Assembly (NCBI GenBank): GCA_039602395.1 | Contig: JBCNJP010000017.1 | Span: 15,464,315-15,528,314 of the forward strand | Direction: 5' to 3' | Source: Deinandra increscens subsp. villosa | Lineage: Eukaryota > Streptophyta > Magnoliopsida > Asterales > Asteraceae | Length of the DNA stretch: 64,000 nt | Shown here: in pieces, positions 55,680 to 64,000 of the stretch | Layout of the letters: each line of letters opens with the position of its first letter | Numbering within the stretch: position 1 is the stretch's first letter | Position numbers and translations under genes: made by a program | The notes under the pieces: generated by a model | Told to the model about the DNA's origin: nothing | Database searches by the model: none | What the model saw: the letters and a program-made list of their open reading frames with translations, nothing else

Positions 55680-57455
55680 TTACTCGTCAAAGGCAATCAT
55701 ACGAAGGCCTTTCAAACACATTTCAAAGTTGGCTCTGGGAAGGGGTTTGGTAAACATGTCTGCCACATTCTCGTCCGACGAAACCTGTTCCAAGTGTATC
55801 AATCTGCGTTCATGGCAGTCCCGAATAAAGTGAATTTTGATCTCAATATGTTTTGTTTTAGAAAACTGGACAGGGTTTTTGACAATTTGTAATGCAGCAG
55901 TATTATCACAATAAATGGTAGAGTCAAAGAAATTCAAACCGTAGTCATGCAACTGATGTTGTAACCAAACCACCTGAGAGCAACAGGCAGATGCTGCAAC
56001 ATACTCAGCCTCGGCTGTGCTTGTGGACACAGTGTGCTGCTTCTTGCTTTGCCATGACACTAATCTGTCACCAAGAAATTGTGCACCTGCTGAAGTTGAT
56101 TTCCTGTCAAGTTCACATCCTCCATAATCACTGTCAGAAAAAGCATATAATTTAAAACCTGAATCTTTAGGATACCAAAGTCCAAGCCGAGGCCTGCCCT
56201 TTAGGTACCTAAAGATTCGTTTAACAGCGGAAAGATGTGAGAGTTTAGGGTTAGCCTGGTAGCGTGCACATTGGCACACTGCAAACATGATATCGGGACG
56301 GCTTGCTGTGAGATACATCAAAGACCCGATCATTGAGCGATAATTGTGTTCATTGACTGATTGCCCTTCTGGATCTTTGGTAAGAAGCGGACGAGCTGCC
56401 ATTGGAGTGTCTGCTGGTTTGGACTCATTCATCTTGTATTTTTCTAAGATTTCAGTCACGTACTTTGCTTGGTGTACGAGAATGCCGGATTCACTCTGCT
56501 TTCACTTGCAGCGCCAGGAAGAATTCCATCTCGCCCATTTGACTCATTTCAAACTTCGTTCTCATTACCTGCTCAAACTCTTTACACAAATGCTTCATTC
56601 GTGGACCCGAAGATGATGTCGTCCACATATACTTGCACCATGATTATGTCACTGCCAACCTCTTTTCGGAATAACGTTTGATCAACACTTCCTCTGATGT
56701 ACCCGTGTGCTAAGAAGGTGATCAGTCAGAGTTTTGTACCAGGACCTTGGTGCTTGATGTAGTCCGTACAATGCTCTGTCTAACTTGTACACATGGTAGG
56801 GATGTTCTTCATCGATGAACCCTGGAGGTTGATGAACATAAACTTCTTCATCCATGTCAGCATAAAGGAATGCTGTCTTGACATCTAACTGGTATACTGT
56901 GAAGTTCATATATGAAGCATATGCCAAGAACACTCGTATTGCCTCCAACCTGGCAACTGGAGCGTACACCTCATCATAATCTATTCCCTCGATCTGCTTG
57001 TGCCCTTGAACCACCAGTCGAGCCTTGTTTCTGACAATCACCCCATTGTCATCTTTCTTATTTTTGTACAGCCATCGTGTTGTGATGACCTTCTTGTCGA
57101 CTGGCTTCTCCACTAATCTCCATACTTGTAACTTGGAGAACTGATTCAATTCCTCGTGCATTGCTTCAACCCAGCTTGGATCTTGCAGAGCCATTGTGAT
57201 ATTTGATGGTTCGATCTGAGAGATGAAACAGGAATACATGCAGTGGTTAATGTTTCCCGATGTACTTCTGGTTATCACTCCGGATGCCAGAGGTCCAATG
57301 ATATTTTCCAGCGGATGATATTTGTGAATTCTTGTTTCAGCAGTTGCTGGTACTGGGATTTCTATGGGGAGCTCTGTTTGTACTGGTTCTTCACCATCAC
57401 TCTCATTTGCTACTTTTTCTTGTTCGACATTCTGTTGCTGCAGAGTCTGGTTCAT
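55680..57455 (-). pseudogene. SIRE-like reverse transcriptase and RNase H
   Basis: The first minus frame (57455-56682) carries RT up to QAPRSWYKTLTDHLL: WLYKNKKDDNGVIVRNKARL, VYAPVARLEAIR, DVKTAFLYADMDEEVYV. A second frame (56459-55680) resumes with MTEILEKYKMNESKPADTPM and holds RNase H (AFSDSDYGGCELDRKSTSAG, STAEAEYVAASACCSQVVW, YCDNTAALQIVKNP, KHIEIKIHFIRD, VADMFTKPLPRANFE). Between them (56690-56465) three single-base insertions scramble the frame around the YVDD catalytic motif, which is still readable. The overlap with the previous ORF at 57455-57403 implies another shift. Confidence 0.85.
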
Positions 57456-58971
57456 TTGAATTCAATTGAGACTGCTCTGCCGGTTGTTCTGGAACTGGCT
57501 CATCTCTTGGTACATCTTCAGTAACCACTGGTGTAGGGGTTATGGTTACTGAAGGTCCTGCAATAACATCTTCAAACAGCTCTTCTGCAGCTACTGGATC
57601 CAGCCTGAATGGTATGAAAAACTGGTTATAGTCAAAGGCTTGTGCTGGACCGGTTCCTCCATCTGATGGATTCTCTTCAAGCCAATCTACATTGTTCGAC
57701 TCCATCACCATGGCGGTTCTCTTATTGTATACCCTGTACGCTGAACTAGCAGAATAACCTACAAAATAACATTCATCTGATTTAGCAGCAAATTTAGGTA
57801 GGTCAGAGTTAATTAAAACAGTACAAAGACATCCAAAAGCTCTAAGGTGCCCTATTTTAGGCTTGTCGTGATGAACAATCTCATAGGGAGTCTTCTGATG
57901 TCGTTTGTTGATGAGAACCCTGTTTTGTACGTAACAGGCTGTGTTGATAGCTTCGGCCCAAAACATTGTAGGAAGCTTTGAATCACACAGCATCGTACGT
58001 GCAGCTTCGATTAGCGTCCGATTACGCCGTTCTGCAACACCGTTCTGTTGGGGAGTATATGGTGCACTGTACTGATGCTCAATCCCTTTTTCCTTGCAGA
58101 ATTCATCCAACACCTGATTCTTGAATTCTGTGCCGTTGTCGCTTCGAATAGATTTGACTCTCAGATTCAGCTTGTTCTCGATCACCTTAATAAATGCTTT
58201 TAAGATTTCGGGGACTTCACTTTTCCTGGCTAAGAAAAATACCCAAGTGAAACGAGAAAAATCATCAGTTATAACAAGACAGAATGCACAACGGTTTAAA
58301 CTTAACATACTGACTGGACCAAATAGGTCCATGTGAAGCAATTCGAGTACTGAGGTAATTCTGGAGAAGAATTTGGGCTTGTGGGGTCGTTTGTGTTGCT
58401 TCCCTTTTGCACATGCCATACATTTATCTTTGACGACAAACTCTCTGATTGGAAGGTCTTTGACAAGTCCTCCTCTTGCAAGTCTGTTCAAATTCTTCAA
58501 GTTTGTGTGGCCCAAACGACGATGCCACAAGTGGGCTTGATCTTCAGCAGTCTTTGAAAGCAGGCATGCCATCTCACGTGTTGGAGTTTTTGACATGTTC
58601 AACACATACGAGTCACCGTGGCGGGGTGTGCGTATTAACACCCAATCATCTGGAATGGAATACCCAGGTTTAAGGATTAAGCATTCTTTGTTGTTGAAGT
58701 ACACTGGGTATTCCTTGTCACAAATTTGTGATACGCTGAGCAAGTTGTGCTTTAATTCTGGAACATAATTGACATTATGGAATGTCAGGTAGCCGTTCTT
58801 GACTGTGCCTCTTTGACAAATGTTTCCTCCTTTTCCTCCCGCAAACGACACATGACCACCATTATAGTTTTCTAGTTCCTGTAGGATGGATATGTCGCCT
58901 GTCATATGCCTGGAACAACCACTGTCAACATACCATAGGTTATTAACAGGCCTCCTTGGCTGTTCCTGCAT
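57403..58971 (-). CDS. SIRE-like protease and integrase
   Basis: A 522-codon frame. The protease motif WYVDSGCSRHMTG lies at about 13-25. GAG-pre-integrase zinc region: HLWHRRLGHTNLKNL...CMACAKGKQ. The integrase core has D (LLHMDLFGPV), D (IRSDNGTEF) and E (NGVAERRNRTL) at canonical DD35E spacing, all intact. The C-terminal GYSASSAYRVYNKRT motif is followed by a Pro/Glu-rich linker. Integrase inserts element cDNA. The frame starts 12 nt past the gag stop in a different phase. Confidence 0.88.
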   Translation of the reverse strand: MQEQPRRPVNNLWYVDSGCSRHMTGDISILQELENYNGGHVSFAGGKGGNICQRGTVKNGYLTFHNVNYVPELKHNLLSVSQICDKEYPVYFNNKECLILKPGYSIPDDWVLIRTPRHGDSYVLNMSKTPTREMACLLSKTAEDQAHLWHRRLGHTNLKNLNRLARGGLVKDLPIREFVVKDKCMACAKGKQHKRPHKPKFFSRITSVLELLHMDLFGPVSMLSLNRCAFCLVITDDFSRFTWVFFLARKSEVPEILKAFIKVIENKLNLRVKSIRSDNGTEFKNQVLDEFCKEKGIEHQYSAPYTPQQNGVAERRNRTLIEAARTMLCDSKLPTMFWAEAINTACYVQNRVLINKRHQKTPYEIVHHDKPKIGHLRAFGCLCTVLINSDLPKFAAKSDECYFVGYSASSAYRVYNKRTAMVMESNNVDWLEENPSDGGTGPAQAFDYNQFFIPFRLDPVAAEELFEDVIAGPSVTITPTPVVTEDVPRDEPVPEQPAEQSQLNSNEPDSAATECRTRKSSK

Positions 58972-58982
58972 ACATAGAAGGA

Positions 58983-61900
58983 TTAGTTGGATTTGGGAAC
59001 CCAGACTTGAGTGTGACTGGGCGATTTGGGGTTGTTCACATTGGGTTTACTTTGGTCCTCTTCACATTTGAAAATCTGTTTCCGTTTTTGTGGAATTTGG
59101 TAAACATTTGATTTATTTGGTCTGGCATTTTTTGCTTCATCAAAATTCTTTGAGTGTTTGTTGTACACTCCTTTGGGTTTATACCCTTGGTTTACCATTT
59201 TTTTCACATTCCATTTTTCAAAACCCTGAAACTTTTCTTTATGAACAGATTCACTATTTTTGACTGATTTTGTAAAAGGTTGATTCTCTTTGTTAGCATA
59301 AAAATCAGTTTTGTGAGTGAGGGGTGACTTGGTTTTTGGACTGCTTCTGTATCCCTTTGGTTGTGAAGGGACCGACTTTTGGTCATTGAATTTTGATGGT
59401 GCAGCCTGTTGTTTGGTGCCCTGTGCCTTTGGTCTAAAAGGCTGTCTGTGCGGCACCTTCTGTTTGGAGGGTGCCGTCACTTTGGTTGGTTTTGTTGCCC
59501 TAGGTCTAGATGGCACATGATTCTGTGCTTTTGGTTTTGAGGGCATGGGCTGTTTAGTCTTTGTAGATGCCTTTGGGATTGAAGACACCTTCTGTTTTGG
59601 GTTCATCTTTTGAGAGGCAGGTGACTTGCTTGTGCCACCATATGATTGCCCTGATTCATTTTTGAAATATTCTTTAGGATAAAAGGGTTCATATGGCCTA
59701 TGTAAACAGTTCTTTGCCACATGTCCGGGATTTCCGCACACATAACATGACTGTTTCTTAGGATAGGCGGGAGTCTGTTCTTGATTATGAATTCTTCCTG
59801 TTGAAGTCCAGGAAGGTTTATCACTTTTACGTATCCAGACAACTTTGCCGTTAGGCCTAGTGGTCAAAACATACTCCCGCTCTATTGGCACCTTTTGATC
59901 ATATACCGAGTTTACCTCAGGATATGGTATCAAATTTAGTGGTCTCTCCACCTGTACCTGCTTCACATTCACATTCTTGAAAACATTCACTTTATCATGC
60001 ACATCAGAACACACAGAAACATTGGATGAATTATCAGACACACTAGAAAAAGTTGGTTCGGGACCATCAACCTGTGGTCCTTTACCTTTCCTCAAAATCC
60101 TAACCCTTCTCAAGGGTTTTGACTCAGTTTTATCACCAGCACCAAAACTAAAATTACTGTTCAATGAAATATTATCAAAACAAGCAGATTCAGCAAAACC
60201 AGGTTTAGAACTTGAAGCAGAAAAACAATTATTCCAATCAAATTTTTCAAATGACTCTTGACTCTTTAAACTTGAGGTTTCAGCTTTTTCACTTCCATTA
60301 TTCCTATCTGCACAAGGAGTAGAAGAATTAGTGTCTGAGTTAGCAGAAGGGTATGAAATTTTGATTGGGCACTCAGCTAATTTTCTATCAATGTCTTTCA
60401 AAGCATCTCTAGTTCCTTCTTTCATTTCAGGATCAGGGATCATCTTGTGCATATGAGGAGTGGGAACAGTGTGAAAGGATGATGCATCTTTTGATTCAGG
60501 TTCATCATCATAAGTTACTCCAAAACCCAGACCCCCATTGTTTTTGATGTGCTTTATTCTAGTGTCTGTGTTATAAAATTTGAGGCTTGCATCCAACATT
60601 TTCTTATTTGTCAAATTGGTTTTTTCTAAGGTCTGACTAGTGGAAGCAAGTTGAGTTCTAAGGCTTTCTAGTTCTTTGGATTGTTCCTCAACCTTTTCAT
60701 TAGCTATTCCTAGATATGTCTGGGAGTCACTAAGTTTTCTTTCAAGGTTAGACACATCAACTTTGGCAGCCTCATATTTTTCTTTCCATGTTTTTGCTTT
60801 ATCTTTAAAATTATTTAATTCTAGTTGAGTTCGAGAATGATAAAGATTTGCATTCATAAATTTAGTCTCAAAATCTTTCATGCAATTGTATATATCAACA
60901 CAGTGAGAGTTTGAACAACTACTTACCTCTTTTGAGTTTGCTCCTGAACCTGGAGTGATGTTGACCATGAATGCATGATGTTCCTTCTTCATTGCCTCCT
61001 TCTCTGCCTCTTCCTCTGCAAGCTGTGCAATGTAAGCATGACTCAAACCTAGATCTTCAATCTGAGTAGACCAATCATATCCACCAGGAGTGCTTTGAAC
61101 AACTAAAGCCTTATCATCTGCAGCAGCATCCCTTTTCTGTTTCTGCTTATCATCAGTCTTAGTATCCCTTTCAATTCTTGGTTTGGGACACTCTCTAGCA
61201 TAATGCCCATACTCACTGCAGTTGTAGCACCTCAAATTTGATTTGTTGAATGTGAGCTTGACTCCTTTGCCATCATTCCAATCTTGCATTCCTTTTCTAG
61301 CCATGTATTGCTTGGCTCTCAAAGCACCCATTCCCATTTGATATGATATGTCCATCTTTTCTATATCATCCGGGTGCACCTGGTTCACATCTTCATGAGT
61401 TAAGTCGTCTGGGAGTAAAGAACCAGCCACAAGTGCATGGTAGCAGCTCATAATCCCAACACCTAAGGCAAAACTGGAGTCTTTGACTAAGGAGTTTGCA
61501 TCAAGTGAAATCATATTTGCTCCAGTAGATGCAGAGGCTCCACTAGTAGCTTGAGAAACGAACGCTAGTGGGCTTGAATGTGCCTCAGCATTTTGAGAAG
61601 TTGGAGCACTTGGCTGAGAAATAAATGCTTGATTCACCTTGCTTTGAGCAGCTCCAATACCCAACTTTCTTGCCCTTTTCACCTTCTTCTCTTCATATGC
61701 CCTAATAGTTGCCATGAGGGAGCTAAGAGTTGCTGTGTTCAGGTCATGAATCCCTTCTATAACTTCAATAGTGCTATCCCAGTTAGGTGGGAGGGAGTGG
61801 ATCAACTTCTTGTTTACTTCCTTCTGAGTGTAGGTTACCTCAGCTTCTTTCATAGCCGTCACAATCTTCACAAATCTTTGGAGCTGTGTTTCAATGTTCT

Positions 61901-62363
61901 CCCCATGCACGTAGTTGAAATCATTAAACTGTTCCCTCAGGTTTTCTTTCCTTGACTCCTTCATTTCAGTGTTACCTTCATAGGCTTCAACAAGTGAATC
62001 CCATAAAGTCTTAGCAGATTTGAATTCCTTAAAAGCTTCAGCTACCTCTGGGGATAAAGCCATAGTAAGGGCAGCAAGGGCCTTTCTATCCTTTTCCACT
62101 TTATCCCAATCACCGTCCAGCCATTGATTTTTGGGTTTTGGTGCAGCTGGTTGGTTAGCAGCAGGTTCAGTCATTGGAATGAAATCACCGGCTTCAATAG
62201 AACGCATGATCTTTGGATCATGGTAGTTAGCATAGTTAACGAACCTATACTTCCAGCTCATAAAGTCTTTTCCTGAGGTCAAACGGGGTGGACGAGTTGA
62301 AGTACCAATTTGAGTGTCCATCTCCAAGGTAGCTGATGAGAGGGATGCCATATCGAAAGCCAT
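58983..62363 (-). CDS. SIRE-like gag (1,126 codons)
   Basis: Start MAFDMASLSSATLEMDTQ at 62363; a second ATG 12 nt on is equally possible. A UBN2-type gag core (LWDSLVEAYEGNTEMKESRK, HSLPPNWDSTIEVIEG) lies at about 100-230. The first CCHC knuckle CYNCSEYGHYAREC is at about 385, a long coiled-coil region (LERKLSDSQTYLGIANEKVE) at about 520-600, and the second knuckle CYVCGNPGHVAKNC at about 875. A Lys/Pro-rich tail ends TQVWVPKSN and TAA at 58985-58983. Gag builds the particle. Unusually long gag with two separated knuckles fits SIRE elements. The frame is uninterrupted. Confidence 0.9.
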   Translation of the reverse strand: MAFDMASLSSATLEMDTQIGTSTRPPRLTSGKDFMSWKYRFVNYANYHDPKIMRSIEAGDFIPMTEPAANQPAAPKPKNQWLDGDWDKVEKDRKALAALTMALSPEVAEAFKEFKSAKTLWDSLVEAYEGNTEMKESRKENLREQFNDFNYVHGENIETQLQRFVKIVTAMKEAEVTYTQKEVNKKLIHSLPPNWDSTIEVIEGIHDLNTATLSSLMATIRAYEEKKVKRARKLGIGAAQSKVNQAFISQPSAPTSQNAEAHSSPLAFVSQATSGASASTGANMISLDANSLVKDSSFALGVGIMSCYHALVAGSLLPDDLTHEDVNQVHPDDIEKMDISYQMGMGALRAKQYMARKGMQDWNDGKGVKLTFNKSNLRCYNCSEYGHYARECPKPRIERDTKTDDKQKQKRDAAADDKALVVQSTPGGYDWSTQIEDLGLSHAYIAQLAEEEAEKEAMKKEHHAFMVNITPGSGANSKEVSSCSNSHCVDIYNCMKDFETKFMNANLYHSRTQLELNNFKDKAKTWKEKYEAAKVDVSNLERKLSDSQTYLGIANEKVEEQSKELESLRTQLASTSQTLEKTNLTNKKMLDASLKFYNTDTRIKHIKNNGGLGFGVTYDDEPESKDASSFHTVPTPHMHKMIPDPEMKEGTRDALKDIDRKLAECPIKISYPSANSDTNSSTPCADRNNGSEKAETSSLKSQESFEKFDWNNCFSASSSKPGFAESACFDNISLNSNFSFGAGDKTESKPLRRVRILRKGKGPQVDGPEPTFSSVSDNSSNVSVCSDVHDKVNVFKNVNVKQVQVERPLNLIPYPEVNSVYDQKVPIEREYVLTTRPNGKVVWIRKSDKPSWTSTGRIHNQEQTPAYPKKQSCYVCGNPGHVAKNCLHRPYEPFYPKEYFKNESGQSYGGTSKSPASQKMNPKQKVSSIPKASTKTKQPMPSKPKAQNHVPSRPRATKPTKVTAPSKQKVPHRQPFRPKAQGTKQQAAPSKFNDQKSVPSQPKGYRSSPKTKSPLTHKTDFYANKENQPFTKSVKNSESVHKEKFQGFEKWNVKKMVNQGYKPKGVYNKHSKNFDEAKNARPNKSNVYQIPQKRKQIFKCEEDQSKPNVNNPKSPSHTQVWVPKSN

Positions 62364-63031
62364 AGAGGATTTCGATCAAGAGAACTAGGTTTTCGGCCAA
62401 AAGACAGCAAGTTTTCGATCAGATGGATCGAAGTGGATGACGAAAACCAGGGTCGAAAACCTTTGAACAACAGGTATTCGATCAGGCAAAAGGTTTTCGG
62501 TCAAGACCGAAATCGATGACCAGCCGAAAACCACAGGAGTCGACCGAAAAGAAGTTTTCGATCAGGCAGAATACCCGACCGAAAAGCTATCGGTGACTCG
62601 AAAACGCGTGTTTTCGATTGAGCTGCGAATCGAAAAGGTAATGGCTCGAAACTCAGGCTCGAAAACCCAAAGAATGAGCCGAAAACCAACTCGAAAACCC
62701 ACAGAGCTGATCGAAAACCAGGCACTATGTACGCTGACTGAAGAATCAGTCAACGAGCACCCTTTTTCTCGGCAGAAAACCAGGACTTTGGACCGAAAAG
62801 GGTCTGCAAACCCTAGAAAACCTCCCGAACTTGCACGAAAACCTCCTGAGAAACTTGAAAACCACCTGAGACGCAGGTAGCAGCCGTCGAACACTTGAAT
62901 ACCTGCAAAAACACGAAGGAAAACCACACGAAAACCACAAAAACACAGAAATACCGTCCGTTAGTTTATGAAATCTCGAATCTAGTACCACGAGAGCCGC
63001 GAAACACGTGTTTCTTGGCTCTGATACCAAT
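62364..63031 (-). other. SIRE-like leader with primer-binding site and repeat array
   Basis: The minus TGGTATCAGAGCC (63029-63017) is the initiator-Met tRNA site, 2 nt from the LTR. The leader 62370-62730 is packed with TTTTCGATC / CGAAAACC units on alternating strands. An acceptor-like TTCGTGTTTTTGCAG|G lies at about 62900, suggesting that the leader may also be spliced. Confidence 0.75.
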
Positions 63032-63477
63032 TGTAAGGACCCGATCAATCCCTCACGTGGTACCAAACCTATTGATTACGTGCGGAATCCGTAACCAAGA
63101 GGTGATTCGATAAGAACAATCAAATAACAAATGATAAACGACGCAATACACTATAAAGGTTACCGAATGGGAATCACACGAACACAATAATACTTGAAAA
63201 GAACACCGAATTCTAGAGGCTAGAATTCGGCCAACACTTGATTACTTTGATAATGTTCGACAACCCCAAAACCGAATGAGAGGACAAGTATATATAGGGC
63301 TAGGTTTGAGTGGAGAACAAGTTTTCACAACCCTAAAGGGTTCGGCATTCCTAAGCCCACTCGAAACCTACAAAAGCCCAACAAAACAAACACAAAAGAC
63401 AACCCAACCCATTACAATTAGTCCAAAAACATATAACTAACTAATGCAAAAGCCTTAACAAAGTCTAGGTCTTTACA
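63032..63477 (-). repeat. SIRE-like 5' LTR
   Basis: Identical to 50318-50763. The active promoter copy would use TATATATA at 63296-63289 (minus). Confidence 0.95.
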
Positions 63478-64000
63478 GGTTTTCAGATTGATCACCTGTC
63501 GCATGCCTGAAGGCACTCCTGTCAGCGCCCATGTCCTTAAGATGAAAGGGTTCATCGATCACCTTGCGAAGCTCGATTACGTCATTCCTCAGGAAATGGC
63601 GACGGACTTCATCCTTGACTCTCTTTCCAGTTCAATATGAACAATCTGGTTAAGACAGTGACCGAGCTTCACGGCATGTTGAAAACTGCTAAAGTTAATT
63701 TTCTTAACAACGGCGACAACAACAAAGCCAAGGCAACCGATGTGCTCGCAATCCGATCAGCTGGTGTCAAGAAACTTGAGGTTAACAAGAAGATAGCGGG
63801 GCAGAGGAAGAAGGGCAGGAATGCTGCCACTAGAGGCTCTAGTGGCACCGGAAATGGCAAGTCTAAAGCATTGAAAGCACTACCGCCAGACCAGCGCCAA
63901 TGCTACGAATACAACAAGATGGGGCACTGGAGGTGAAACTGGCCGGAGTATCTTGCCAAGGTGAAGGGAAAAAAGGCCGATAATGGCACTTCTGGAGGTA
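63478..64000 (+). pseudogene. Copia #4 gag, second part, runs off the window
   Basis: It resumes with FRLITCRMPEGTPVSAHVLK and MKGFIDHLAKLDYVIPQEMA, then suffers a deletion/frameshift near 63630 and continues MNNLVKTVTELHGMLKTA. The zinc knuckle is decayed: CYEYNKMGHWR*NWPEY, where two Cys positions are Tyr and Trp and a TGA intervenes (63935). Protease and pol would lie to the right of the window. Confidence 0.8.

Larger units (their letters stand above)
50318..63477 (-). mobile_element. SIRE-like Ty1/copia element with third ORF, 13,160 bp, TSD GGTTT, identical LTRs
   Basis: LTRs at 50318-50763 and 63032-63477 are 446 bp each and identical base for base by eye. GGTTT stands at 50313-50317 and 63478-63482. 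Sense is minus: PBS 63029-63017, leader, gag, protease-integrase, RT-RNase H, a 1.8-kb spacer, then an extra ORF before the polypurine tract. Size, order and extra ORF match the SIRE/Maximus lineage. Despite the perfect LTRs, gag-pol has several frame breaks. Confidence 0.93.

Overview
The window is repeat-dense plant nuclear DNA. The Ty1/copia and Ty3/gypsy families, the iMet-type primer-binding sites, the plant-type captured exons and the style of the SIRE third ORF suggest a eudicot, plausibly Asteraceae; that taxonomic guess is inference. I see no intact host gene. Nearly everything is a mobile element, and many are nested. All family names come from motif reading and memory, not from a search.

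Left part (1-9 kb): the right end of a CACTA transposon (CACTA-A, TIR ending at 3481) carries minus-strand exons that look captured from reticulon-like and YKT6-like host genes. A 500-N assembly gap follows, then AT-rich DNA with an A-rich degenerate repeat, a LINE tail abutting a frameshifted hAT transposase, and a TRIM-like solo LTR.

Middle part (9-36 kb): an old gypsy LTR fragment holds a 3,322-bp solo LTR with a 5-bp TSD. Next comes a chain of insertions: copia #1 is split by CACTA-B, which is split by copia #2, which is split by CACTA-C. CACTA-C (20117-24526, TSD GTT) carries a cellulose synthase zinc-finger exon and a FAM136A-like (DUF842) exon. At 25527-36172 sits a full-length Tekay-like chromovirus with two 2,583-bp LTRs and TSD AAAAT.

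Right part (36-64 kb): copia #3 has two 459-bp LTRs and has lost its 5' half. Copia #4 has its 5' LTR split by a 7.3-kb Athila-like gag-protease element (TSD TCGGG) and its gag split by a 13.16-kb SIRE-like copia (TSD GGTTT). The SIRE LTRs are identical by eye, so it is the youngest insertion. Its third ORF looks spliced, with a 724-nt intron and perhaps its own promoter.

The elements do not form a pathway. The functional themes are non-autonomous derivatives (CACTA-A/C, Athila gag-PR, copia #2 and #3), which would need enzymes from elsewhere, and elements that carry or reshuffle host exons. Several frameshifts in young elements may be sequence errors rather than decay.
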